From Streptomyces sp. AM 4-1-1 (lineage in GTDB: Bacteria; Actinomycetota; Actinomycetes; Streptomycetales; Streptomycetaceae), in the NCBI RefSeq assembly GCF_029167625.1, contig NZ_CP119145.1:3534001-3598000 (forward strand): DNA of 64,000 nucleotides, written 5' to 3'. The notes below the pieces were generated by a model, which searched no databases, had not been told where the DNA came from, and saw nothing but the letters and a program-made list of their open reading frames with translations. Positions within the stretch are counted from its first letter, which is position 1. Every line of letters begins with the position of its first letter. Made by a program: the position numbers and the translations under genes. Positions 46,057 through 54,311 of the stretch are shown one piece after another.

Positions 46057-47091
46057 ATGCGCGGCACGGTGAAACGCCTGATCAACGAGGGCGTCGCGGT
46101 CTGGCTCGACGGGATCGGCCGGGGACGGCCGGCCGGCTCCGGGCTCCAGCGGCTGATCGCCGACCACGGAGTGACCGGCGCCCGCTTCGATCCGGCGGCG
46201 GTCTGGGACCCGTACGACCTCCAGGACGCCTGCGACGCGCTGCGCCCCGCCCATCTGCGCACCGCCCGCCGCGACGGTCTGGTCTCGGTCCCGCTGGGAC
46301 CCTGGCCGGCCGGTGACGCACGGCAGTTGCTGACGCAGGCGCGGGCCCTGCGGCACGAGGTACGGCGTCCGAACCTGCTGGTCCAGATCCCCGCGACCAC
46401 CGAGGCGCTGCCCGTGCTCACCGACTGTCTGGCCGAGGGCATCGGTGTGGACGCGACGCTGATCTTCTCGACGCAGCGGTACGGGCAGGTGGTGGAGGCG
46501 TTCATGAGGGGTCTCGAACGGGCCGCCGGGGCGGGGCACGACCTGGGCGTCCTCGCCTCCACGGCGTCGTTCCCGCTCGTGCCCCTGGACGCGGAGGTCG
46601 ACGCGTGGCTGGAGAAGGCGGGCACCGACGAGTCCAAGGCGTTGCGCGGGCGGGCCGCGGTCGCCACCGCCCGGCTGGTCCACCAGGCGCACGAGGAGTT
46701 GTTCAGCTCGGCCCGCTGGGGCCGCCTCGCCGCGGCCGGCGCGTCCACCCAGCGATTGCTGTGGCTGCCCGGTGGGCCGGTCGTGGCCACCGGGGACCCG
46801 GTCCGCCGGGTCGAGGAACTGGTCACGCGGGGCACGGCCACCGCGCTGACCGAGGTCACCCTGCGAGCGGTGGCGGAGCGGGGAGTGGTCGCCGGGGACC
46901 GGGTGCTGCGCCACTACGCGGACGCCGCCCGGACCCTGGACTACCTCGGCTGGTTCGGCGTCTCCTCCACGGAGGTGGCCGGACGCCTGGAGGAGGCCGG
47001 GCTGAACGCCCTGGTCGCCTCCCAGGTGGACCGCGCGGTCGCCGAACTGGGTGACCGGGACAACGCCCCGAGCGCCCGGAAGCACACCTGA
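46057..47091 (+). CDS. Transaldolase-like protein lacking the catalytic lysine
   Basis: A 344-residue TIM-barrel protein of the transaldolase family (start MRGTVKRLINEGVAVWLDGI, Asp18 kept; NLLVQIPATTEALPV near 107-120; ARLVHQAHEELFSS). The Schiff-base Lys of the family (NLLIKIPAT) is Gln110 here. The IEVDP segment with the catalytic Glu reads VPLGP, and the TSNP and SFFVSR motifs are also changed. So it is probably not an ordinary transaldolase. Transaldolase genes often flank EEVS genes to supply sedoheptulose 7-phosphate, so a regulatory or new role is possible. GAGGAGAG lies upstream. Confidence 0.8.
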   Translation: MRGTVKRLINEGVAVWLDGIGRGRPAGSGLQRLIADHGVTGARFDPAAVWDPYDLQDACDALRPAHLRTARRDGLVSVPLGPWPAGDARQLLTQARALRHEVRRPNLLVQIPATTEALPVLTDCLAEGIGVDATLIFSTQRYGQVVEAFMRGLERAAGAGHDLGVLASTASFPLVPLDAEVDAWLEKAGTDESKALRGRAAVATARLVHQAHEELFSSARWGRLAAAGASTQRLLWLPGGPVVATGDPVRRVEELVTRGTATALTEVTLRAVAERGVVAGDRVLRHYADAARTLDYLGWFGVSSTEVAGRLEEAGLNALVASQVDRAVAELGDRDNAPSARKHT

Positions 47092-47474
47092 ACCGTACGG
47101 AGTCCGCCGCGGCGCCGCCCCATGGGGCGGCCAAGACCGCGAGGGCAGCCGTACGGGGACCGTCTCCTCCGGACACCCCTGCCCGACCCCCGACGAACAG
47201 CGCCGGTCCCGGCCGGGCCGACGGGACCACGGGGCGCCGAACCGTACCGAGCCGTGCCCCGGACGCACCGAAGAGGTGGCCGGGAACGACCCTCAGGTCC
47301 TTCCCGGCCACCTCGTGTTCAAGCCAACCGTCGGTACGGCCGTCCGTACGGCCCGTTTCGCCCGTACGGTCCGCGCCGTCAGTGCCGACTGTCCACGACA
47401 CCGCCGGTGCGACCGTTCGCACCGCTGTCCGCGCCGGGGGCCGGGGTTCGGAAGCCTGCCGACCCGCGGCCGGT
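47092..47474. other. Gap between the cyclitol cluster and the core block
   Basis: Apart from the hairpin at 47273-47314, no gene or known element is seen in this 383-bp stretch. It marks the right edge of the accessory region. GTACGG-like words recur but form no clear array. Confidence 0.4.
47273..47314. terminator. Terminator at the right edge of the cyclitol cluster
   Basis: GAGGTGGCCGGGAA and TTCCCGGCCACCTC form a 14-bp perfect stem with a 14-base loop, between the transaldolase-like gene and the convergent DUF5324 gene. Confidence 0.85.
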
Positions 47475-48209
47475 TCAGCGGCGGTCGTCCGGGCCGGTGC
47501 CGTCCACCCCGCCCGCTCCGGTGGTTCCGTCCGCTTCCACCTCGTCCTGCTTGGCGCGGACCTCGGGGTCGAGCGACGTTTCGTCACTGCCGTCGACCGA
47601 CGACAGCGGAGAGCGGTCGTCGACCTCCGTCGGCGCGGGGGGTTCGACCAGCCAGTCGGGGTTGGCCTGCTTGTCCCACCACTTCCAGGCGGCGTAAGCG
47701 CCACCGGCCAGGAGGCCCACCACGGCGAATCCCTTGACCACTCGTCCGGTCCTGGCCCGCCGTTCGTGCTTCCTGACCAGCTTCTGGATCTCCTTCGCCG
47801 TCACCTGTCCGCGCAGTGCCGCGAGTGCGGCGGCGCTGCGAGCGGTGGCCTCCTCGGCCATGGGCTGTGCCACGGCCATCGCGTGCTCGACGCGCGGGAC
47901 GGTGTAGTCCGCCGCGCTCCGGGCGGCCCGTCGGGTGCGCACCGCGGCGCGTTGCGCGGCCTTGTCCACCTTCGGGGGGACGTGGGTACGGGCCAGTTCG
48001 ATCCGGGGTGCGAGATGCGCGTCGTACTGAACGCGGGCCTGTTGCGCGGCCTTCGACACCTTTGGCGCGAGCCGCGTGCGGGCCTCGTGCGCGTAGTGGG
48101 CGGCCTGGTCCTTGGCCGTGTCGGCGTAGGGTGCCACCACTTCCGCGGCGTGCTGCACGCTGTCCTTCGCCGAGTCGGTTGCGGCGCGCACGCTGTCGAT
48201 GCGGGTCAC
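47475..48209 (-). CDS. DUF5324 family protein
   Basis: A 244-residue Streptomyces protein. The first 130 residues are an alpha-helical, Ala/Lys/Arg-rich region with repeated AAQQARVQYDAHLAPRIELA-like segments. A helix with RTGRVVKGFAVVGLLAGGAY at about 152-172 is a likely membrane segment, and an acidic tail follows. It lies next to the cyclophilin gene, as in other Streptomyces. Function unknown. Confidence 0.8.
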   Translation of the reverse strand: MTRIDSVRAATDSAKDSVQHAAEVVAPYADTAKDQAAHYAHEARTRLAPKVSKAAQQARVQYDAHLAPRIELARTHVPPKVDKAAQRAAVRTRRAARSAADYTVPRVEHAMAVAQPMAEEATARSAAALAALRGQVTAKEIQKLVRKHERRARTGRVVKGFAVVGLLAGGAYAAWKWWDKQANPDWLVEPPAPTEVDDRSPLSSVDGSDETSLDPEVRAKQDEVEADGTTGAGGVDGTGPDDRR

Positions 48210-48642
48210 GAGATCCTCCTCCTTGGTGGCGGGTAAGTGCTCCGCCTATCCACCCATGCCGAAATCATGCCTGCCGGGGGCACCCGCGGCATGTGGGGCG
48301 GGCATCCGGGTCATGCGAGACGTCTTCGGGCAATGCGGTGCAAGGCGAGCGTGCGGACGACAATGCCACGGTTCGAGCGCGGGCGTGGCGCTTCCACGGG
48401 CGGTTGGCTGTTTTTCCTCCGGGATTCCCCCGAGGGATGCCGTCGCGGGATGCCGTCGGATTTCCACCGGGAGACGCTGCCGGATTCCTGCCCCGGAAGG
48501 GGTCGGAAGGATCGGAAGGGAATCCGGGAGGGCATCGGGAGGCCAGAAGCGGGCCGGGGCGGCGGCCGGGCGGTCCGTGCGAGGATCGGTGGACGTCAGT
48601 GACGTCCAGGTGGCGTCAGCGCAGACTTACGGAAGGCAGATC
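48210..48642. other. Intergenic region before the cyclophilin gene
   Basis: The 433-bp gap between divergent genes holds only short, unconvincing open frames. GGGATGCCGTCG-type words are repeated near 48420-48470. Promoters for both genes are expected here but none is clear. Confidence 0.35.
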
Positions 48643-49170
48643 GTGGCCGAGCAGCTTTACGCCACCTTGAGGACCAACCAAGGCGACATCGAGATCCGGC
48701 TCCTGCCGAACCACGCGCCCAAGACGGTCAAGAACTTCGTCGAACTGGCCCAGGGCGAGCGCGAGTGGACGAACCCGAAGACCGGCGAGAAGTCCAAGGC
48801 CAGGCTGTACGACGGCACGGTCTTCCACCGGGTCATCAGCGGTTTCATGATCCAGGGCGGCGATCCGCTCGGCAACGGCACGGGCGGCCCCGGCTACGAG
48901 TTCGCCGACGAGTTCCACCCCGATCTCGGCTTCGACCAGCCCTATCTGCTGGCCATGGCCAACGCCGGTCCGGGCACCAACGGCTCGCAGTTCTTCATCA
49001 CCGTGTCACCCACCGCCTGGCTGACCCGCAAGCACACCATCTTCGGCGAGGTCGTGGGCGACAGGAGCAAGAAGGTCGTCGACACCATCGCCGGCACGCA
49101 GACCAACCCCCGTACCGACCGCCCGGTGCAGGACGTGGTGATCGAGTCGGTCGTCGTCGAGACCCGCTGA
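48643..49170 (+). CDS. Peptidyl-prolyl cis-trans isomerase, cyclophilin type
   Basis: A 175-residue cytosolic cyclophilin. FHRVISGFMIQGGDPLGNGT (catalytic Arg in FHRV), then ANAGPGTNGSQFFIT and KHTIFGEVVGD are all present. GTG at 48643 has GGAAGG upstream; no signal peptide. It helps protein folding and is part of the constant ppiA-rhomboid-crgA block. Frames upstream of the GTG are open but have no site. Confidence 0.95.
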   Translation: MAEQLYATLRTNQGDIEIRLLPNHAPKTVKNFVELAQGEREWTNPKTGEKSKARLYDGTVFHRVISGFMIQGGDPLGNGTGGPGYEFADEFHPDLGFDQPYLLAMANAGPGTNGSQFFITVSPTAWLTRKHTIFGEVVGDRSKKVVDTIAGTQTNPRTDRPVQDVVIESVVVETR

Positions 49171-49449
49171 ACGCCGAACCGTGTGACGCGCCGGTCGTCC
49201 CGTCGGCCTGAGGACCTCCGTGAGTCCGGAAACTTCGGGCAGGCGCCAGGGCCCCGGGGCTGCCGGCGTCCCGGGGAACCAACCGCCCGCCCCGTCCGTA
49301 GTGCTTACGGGGCGGTCGGGGCAGGGCGGCTCCGCCACGCACCGGACCCGACGGCCGCGTGAGCACGGCCGCGTGACCACGGCGACACGACGACGGTCAC
49401 AGAACGACGGACACCGAGACGGACCGAGGGGACAGGGGACAGAGGACCG

Positions 49450-50346
49450 ATGGATCAGCAGCCGCCGGCGGGCGAGGACCGCTCCGCCGTCACGGACGGC
49501 GGCCCGACCGTCTGCTACCGCCACCCGGACCGTGAGACCGCGATCCGCTGCACCCGCTGCGAGCGTCCGATCTGCCCCGAGTGCATGATCAGCGCCTCGG
49601 TCGGCTTCCAGTGCCCGGACTGCGTCCGCCAGGGTTCGGGTACCGGCCACCATCCGGCCGCTTCCCGACCGCGCACCCTGGCGGGCGGAAGCATCGCGGC
49701 CGATCCCCGGCTGGTCACCAAGATCCTGCTCGGGATCAACATCGCCCTGTTCGTCGTGGCGACCCAGAGCGATCGTCTGCTCGGAGAGCTGCTGCTGTAC
49801 GGCAGCAACGCCTACTACGGCCAGCCGACGGAGGGGGTCGCGGCGGGGCAGTGGTACCGGCTGCTGACGTCGATGTTCCTGCACAAGGAGGTGTGGCACA
49901 TCGCCTTCAACATGCTGGGCCTCTGGTGGCTCGGCGGCCCGCTGGAGGCGGCGCTCGGCCGGGTCCGTTACCTCGCGCTGTATCTGCTGTCCGGACTGGC
50001 GGGCAGCGCCCTCACGTACTTGTTCTTCGCACCTCACGACGGATCGCTCGGTGCCTCGGGCGCGATCTTCGGTCTGTTCGGCGCGACCGCGGTGCTGATG
50101 CGCCGGATGAACTACGACATGCGGCCGATGCTCGCGATTCTCGCGATCAACCTGGTCTTCACCTTCACCATGCCCTCGATCGCCTGGCAGGCCCACGTCG
50201 GCGGCCTGGTCGCGGGCACCGTGATGGCGATCGCCATGGTGCACGCCCCGCGCGAGCGGCGGAACCTGGTGCAGTTCGGCACCTGCGCGCTGGTGCTGGT
50301 GGCGGTGGTCGTCGTCGTGGCCGCCAGAACGGCCGCGCTGACCTGA
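49450..50346 (+). CDS. Rhomboid-family intramembrane protease with N-terminal zinc-binding region
   Basis: A 298-residue protein. Residues about 20-60 carry a Cys/His zinc-binding box (CYRHPDRETAIRCTRCERPI then CPECM, CPDC). The rhomboid core has six helices, with the catalytic Ser in GASGAIFGLFGA and the catalytic His in QAHVGGLVAG. The protease cuts membrane proteins within the bilayer. GAGGACCG lies before the ATG. The gene is conserved at this place in Streptomyces. Confidence 0.93.
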   Translation: MDQQPPAGEDRSAVTDGGPTVCYRHPDRETAIRCTRCERPICPECMISASVGFQCPDCVRQGSGTGHHPAASRPRTLAGGSIAADPRLVTKILLGINIALFVVATQSDRLLGELLLYGSNAYYGQPTEGVAAGQWYRLLTSMFLHKEVWHIAFNMLGLWWLGGPLEAALGRVRYLALYLLSGLAGSALTYLFFAPHDGSLGASGAIFGLFGATAVLMRRMNYDMRPMLAILAINLVFTFTMPSIAWQAHVGGLVAGTVMAIAMVHAPRERRNLVQFGTCALVLVAVVVVVAARTAALT

Positions 50347-50347
50347 G

Positions 50348-50550
50348 TTGTCCACAGCGCGTGGCCGACCTTGTGCATAGTGTGGGGAACGTGTGTGCCC
50401 CTTGTCGCTGAACCGGGTGCTTCCCAGGCAGGACAAGGGGCGTAGCGCCGCCGAACGGCGGATGGCGCAGTCACACCGGCGTCAACATCACACGGGTTAT
50501 CCACAGATCGTCTGACCTTTTCCCCCACCTGTGGATAACTCTGTGGGTAA
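50348..50550. promoter_or_regulatory. Cluster of four DnaA boxes
   Basis: TTGTCCACA (50348-50356, the Streptomyces consensus), TTATCCACA (50497-50505), and on the other strand TTATCCACA (50530-50538) and TTACCCACA (50542-50550). A weaker TTCCCCACA is at 50381-50389. The last two are 12 bases apart. All lie in the short gap between rhomboid and crgA, outside oriC, which is upstream of gnd. It may titrate DnaA or regulate crgA. Binding not tested. Confidence 0.7.
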
Positions 50551-50571
50551 CTCGGACCCGGGCTCGCGGAG

Positions 50572-50826
50572 CTACTTCCACTGGGTGGAGACGCCGAAGC
50601 CGCCGGCGATGAAACCGAAGCCGACGACGATGTTCCAGTTCTTCAGGCCCTTGATCGGCAGACTGCCGTCGGTCACGTAGAACAGGACGATCCAGGCCAG
50701 ACCGATCAGGAAGAACGCCAGCATCACCGGCGCCACCCAACTGCGATTGGTCAGCTTTATGTTGGTCGCCTGCTTCGCCGCAGGGGGCGTGAAGTCGGCC
50801 TTCTTGCGGATACGTGACTTCGGCAC
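50572..50826 (-). CDS. crgA: Cell division protein CrgA
   Basis: An 84-residue two-helix membrane protein ([20 protein letters not shown] and [15 protein letters not shown]) with a basic N-terminus [15 protein letters not shown], the full CrgA pattern. It coordinates Z-ring formation and sporulation septation in Streptomyces and binds PBPs and FtsZ partners in mycobacteria. ATG at 50826 has AGGAGAG-like sequence upstream. The DnaA boxes lie downstream of it. Confidence 0.95.
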   Translation of the reverse strand: MPKSRIRKKADFTPPAAKQATNIKLTNRSWVAPVMLAFFLIGLAWIVLFYVTDGSLPIKGLKNWNIVVGFGFIAGGFGVSTQWK

Positions 50827-50966
50827 GAGGAACTCTCCTGTCGATGCGCTGCGTTACCGCGCAGGGAACTATGGCTGGCGCCGGGCTGGGCGCGAGGGGG
50901 AATGCTGCCTCCCCCGGGCGTCCGTTAGCGTAGTGCTTCCGTGGCTCCGAAGGAGATAAGGGTACG

Positions 50967-51731
50967 TTGAGCAATTCTGCCGACTCCCCCGAAGGGCCGG
51001 TCCGGCGCACGCTCCGACCGGCCCGTGTGCTCACCGCTGCGGTCTTCGCCCTCGCCGGTCTGATCTTCGTGACCAGCGCCAACGCGGCCAAGGGCACCAA
51101 TCTCCGTACCGACTCCTCACTGCTGAAGCTCTCGGATCTCATCCAGCAGCGCAGCCAGAAGAACGCCGGACTCGACGGTGCGAACGCCTCCGTCCGGCAG
51201 GACATCGACGCCCTGGCGCAACGCGACAGCGGCCACAGCGAGGCGGAGAGCGCCGAGCTGAGGGGACTGGAGCGGTCCGCCGGCACCACGAAAGTCTCCG
51301 GCAAGGCGGTCGGCGTCACGCTCGACGACGCCCCGCCGAACGCCACCGCGAACCCCGGCTATCCCGATCCGCAGCCCAACGACCTGGTGATCCACCAGCA
51401 GGACCTCCAGGCCGTGGTCAACGCCCTCTGGCAGGGCGGCGCCCGGGGCATCCAGGTCATGGACCAGCGGCTGATCTCCACCAGCGCTGTGCGCTGCGTG
51501 GGCAACACCCTGATCCTCCAGGGCCGGGTCTACTCCCCGCCGTACAAGGTGACGGCGGTCGGCGACCCCGGAAAGCTGAAGAAGGCCCTCGACGACTCCA
51601 AGGCCATCCAGAACTACAAGCTCTACGTGAAGGCGTACGGGCTCGGCTGGAAGGTCGAGGAGGACAGATCGGTGGCCCTTCCCGGCTACTCCGGCACGGT
51701 GGACCTCCACTACGCGACGCCCGTGAAGTAG
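50967..51731 (+). CDS. DUF881 family protein
   Basis: A 254-residue protein. An N-terminal helix acts as signal or anchor (LTAAVFALAGLIFVTSANAA), then a coiled-coil-like stretch (SDLIQQRSQKNAGLDGANAS) precedes the DUF881 domain (VGVTLDDAPPNATANPGYPD ... QGGARGIQVMDQRLISTSAV). Such proteins lie near division genes in Gram-positive bacteria and resemble parts of division or competence complexes; function unknown. The TTG at 50967 follows AAGGAG by 11 bases. Confidence 0.85.
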   Translation: MSNSADSPEGPVRRTLRPARVLTAAVFALAGLIFVTSANAAKGTNLRTDSSLLKLSDLIQQRSQKNAGLDGANASVRQDIDALAQRDSGHSEAESAELRGLERSAGTTKVSGKAVGVTLDDAPPNATANPGYPDPQPNDLVIHQQDLQAVVNALWQGGARGIQVMDQRLISTSAVRCVGNTLILQGRVYSPPYKVTAVGDPGKLKKALDDSKAIQNYKLYVKAYGLGWKVEEDRSVALPGYSGTVDLHYATPVK

Positions 51732-51933
51732 CGGTCACCACTTTCCCGGCCCAGGTCGCGGCCGGACGCCGCGTGGTCACGACCGGAACACTTCCGGTCG
51801 CAAACGGTCCGTCCCGGAACGATCCGTGACCGGAACAGTCGGTGCGCGGTGGTGGACCGCGAGCTTTCCACAGCCGACCCACGTGCCCGCCCCGGCCCTC
51901 TAGTCTGGTGCCGTACCGATTGGAGGGGACAGC

Positions 51934-52116
51934 ATGTACGGCTGGTTCTGGCGGCATCTGCCGGGCAACGCGTGGGTGCGGGCGGCCATCTCGCTCGTAC
52001 TGGCCCTCGCGATCGTCTACGCGCTTTTCCAGTACGCCTTCCCGTGGGCGGAGCCACTGCTTCCGTTCGGCGATGTGACGGTCGACGGAGCGGGCGCGAC
52101 GGGGGCGGGCCGATGA
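51934..52116 (+). CDS. Small single-helix membrane protein
   Basis: A 60-residue protein with one membrane helix (WVRAAISLVLALAIVYALFQ) and a short Gly/Ala tail. GGAGGGGACAGC lies before the ATG, and the stop overlaps the pabA/trpG start (ATGA), so both are translationally coupled. It is conserved at this place in Streptomyces. Function unknown. Confidence 0.8.
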   Translation: MYGWFWRHLPGNAWVRAAISLVLALAIVYALFQYAFPWAEPLLPFGDVTVDGAGATGAGR

Positions 52117-52751
52117 GCGCGCGCATCCTGGTCGTCGACAACTACGACAGCTTCGTCTTCAACCTCGTGCAGTACCTCTACCAGCTCGGTGCCGAGTGCG
52201 AGGTGCTGCGCAACGACGAGGTGACGACGGCCCACGCACAGGACGGATTCGACGGAGTCCTCCTCTCACCGGGCCCCGGCACCCCGGAACAGGCAGGGAT
52301 CTGCGTCGACATGGTGCGGCACTGCGCGGCGACCGGCGTCCCGGTCTTCGGGGTCTGCCTCGGCATGCAGTCGCTGGCCGTGGCGTACGGCGGTGTGGTG
52401 GGCCGCGCACCCGAGCTGCTGCACGGCAAGACGTCCCCGGTGACGCACGGGGGCCGGGGTGTGTTCGCGGGTCTGCCGTCGCCGTTCACCGCGACGCGGT
52501 ACCACTCGCTGGCCGCGGAGCCGGACACGGTCCCGGACGAGCTGGAGGTGACGGCCCGCACGGATGACGGGATCATCATGGGGCTGCGCCACCGTGAGTT
52601 CGCGGTGGAGGGGGTGCAGTTCCATCCGGAGTCGGTCCTGACCGAACACGGCCATCTGATGCTGGCCAACTGGCTGGAGCAGTGCGGTGATACGGGAGCC
52701 GTCGGGAGGTCGGCGGGGCTGGCGCCGGTGGTGGGCAAGGCCGTCGCGTGA
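52113..52751 (+). CDS. pabA: Aminodeoxychorismate/anthranilate synthase glutamine amidotransferase subunit
   Basis: A 212-residue class I glutamine amidotransferase. Cys82 is in GVCLGMQ, the oxyanion segment LSPGPGTP is at about 52-59, and the His-x-Glu pair lies in VQFHPES at the end. It supplies ammonia from glutamine for p-aminobenzoate (folate) or tryptophan synthesis. The synthase partner is elsewhere. It overlaps the genes on both sides (ATGA, GTGA). Confidence 0.9.
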   Translation: MSARILVVDNYDSFVFNLVQYLYQLGAECEVLRNDEVTTAHAQDGFDGVLLSPGPGTPEQAGICVDMVRHCAATGVPVFGVCLGMQSLAVAYGGVVGRAPELLHGKTSPVTHGGRGVFAGLPSPFTATRYHSLAAEPDTVPDELEVTARTDDGIIMGLRHREFAVEGVQFHPESVLTEHGHLMLANWLEQCGDTGAVGRSAGLAPVVGKAVA

Positions 52752-54286
52752 CCGCACGCCGCCCCGGGCGTGACGCCGGTCAGGAGGGTCCGTACGAGCA
52801 GGGGACCCGCGAGACCACCGGCACGTTCGAGGCGGCGGTCGAGGGACTCGCGGACCCGCTGACCGACCCGCTGCCGGGGCGGCACGCGTCGCCGTGGTTC
52901 CGCGCGGACCACTCGCCCGCCGAGCAGTGGCCGGAACGGGAACGGCCTGAGGCCCGTCAGAGGCCGCGTCCCTCGCAGCCGGAGTGGCACGACCCCGGGG
53001 GGTCCGAACGCGGCTGGTACGGCCCCCAGGGGCCCCGGACGGCCCCTGCCACGCCGGCCGCCCCCGAGGCCGCGCACGGCGCAAGGCCCGACGAGACGAT
53101 CGGGCTGCGCTCGCCGGCCGCCCGAGCGGCCTCCCGGCCCACCCCGGCGCCCGCACAGCCTCAACCACTGCCACTGCCGCAGCAGCAGCCGCTGTCTCGG
53201 CCGCTTCAGCAGCCCCACCCCCAGCCGCAGCCTCAGCCACGGTCGTTGCGCGTACCGCTGCCCGCCGAGGCCGAAGCGAAGACCGAACTCATGGCACCGG
53301 TACGTGCCCCCGATCCCGCACCCGCACCTGCTCCCGCACCTGCTCCCGCTCCAGCACCCTCGCCCGTACCCGTACCCGACCCCGTTCCCGTCCCGGCCCC
53401 CGGGCCCCCACCGCCGACCGGCGGCCGAGCCGAACGGCGCCGGGCCGCCAAGGGCCGCGGCCGACGACGCCCGGACCGCCTGAACCGTTCGGACCGCCCG
53501 GAGCCACGATCGGACACCGGCCTCCCGCCGTCCCCGGACGCGGCCCCCGCGACGGCCACGGCAGGTCGGCCGCTGACACGGGTCGAGGCCCGGCGGGCGG
53601 CCCGCGCGGCGAAGGACAGCCCGGCCATCGTGGTGAGCAGGGTCGTCGGCGAGTTGTTCATCTCGCTCGGCGTGCTGATGCTGCTGTTCGTCACCTACCA
53701 GCTGTGGTGGACGAATGTGCGCGCCGATCAGATGGCGGGCAAGGAGACCCACCGCATCCAGGACAACTGGGCGAAGGGCGACCGCGCGCCCGGGGTGTTC
53801 GAGCCGGGGCAGGGCTTCGCGATCATCCACATCCCGAAGCTGGACGTGGTGGCCCCCATCGCGGAGGGCATCAGCAAGGAGAAGGTCCTCGACCGGGGGA
53901 TGGTCGGCCATTACAGCGAGGGCACGCTCCGGACCGCGATGCCGTCCGCCGCGCAGGGGAACTTCGCGCTCGCCGCCCACCGCAACACCCACGGTGAGCC
54001 GTTCCGCTACATCAACCGGCTGAGCCCCGGTGACCTGATCGTGGTCGAGACGCAGGACGTGTACTACACGTACGAGATGACGAGCGTCCTGCCGCAGACA
54101 TCGCCCTCCAACGTGGAGGTGATCGGACCGGTGCCCCCGGGGTCCGGTTTCACGAAGGCGGGGCGTTACATCACGTTGACCACGTGTACGCCCGAATTCA
54201 CGAGTACATACCGTTTGATCGTCTGGGGCAAGATGGTCGACGAACGGCCACGCGCCAAGGGAAAGCCCGACGCGCTCGTCGGCTGA
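52748..54286 (+). CDS. Class E sortase (SrtE1-like)
   Basis: A 512-residue protein. The first 280 residues are cytosolic and very rich in Pro, Ala and Arg. A membrane helix (VVGELFISLGVLMLLFVTYQ, about 296-320) leads to the sortase domain, with catalytic His in LAAHRNTHG, Cys in TLTTCTPEF and Arg in STYRLIVWG, so it is complete. In S. coelicolor the two class E sortases anchor LAXTG proteins, including chaplins. The GTG overlaps the pabA stop. Confidence 0.9.
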   Translation: MTARRPGRDAGQEGPYEQGTRETTGTFEAAVEGLADPLTDPLPGRHASPWFRADHSPAEQWPERERPEARQRPRPSQPEWHDPGGSERGWYGPQGPRTAPATPAAPEAAHGARPDETIGLRSPAARAASRPTPAPAQPQPLPLPQQQPLSRPLQQPHPQPQPQPRSLRVPLPAEAEAKTELMAPVRAPDPAPAPAPAPAPAPAPSPVPVPDPVPVPAPGPPPPTGGRAERRRAAKGRGRRRPDRLNRSDRPEPRSDTGLPPSPDAAPATATAGRPLTRVEARRAARAAKDSPAIVVSRVVGELFISLGVLMLLFVTYQLWWTNVRADQMAGKETHRIQDNWAKGDRAPGVFEPGQGFAIIHIPKLDVVAPIAEGISKEKVLDRGMVGHYSEGTLRTAMPSAAQGNFALAAHRNTHGEPFRYINRLSPGDLIVVETQDVYYTYEMTSVLPQTSPSNVEVIGPVPPGSGFTKAGRYITLTTCTPEFTSTYRLIVWGKMVDERPRAKGKPDALVG

Positions 54287-54311
54287 ACATCATCACGACA
54301 GGGACGGTGCG

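Noticed and set aside
50348..50550. Replication origin
   Set aside because: Only four or five DnaA boxes, and the Streptomyces oriC lies between dnaA and dnaN, upstream of this window's first gene.
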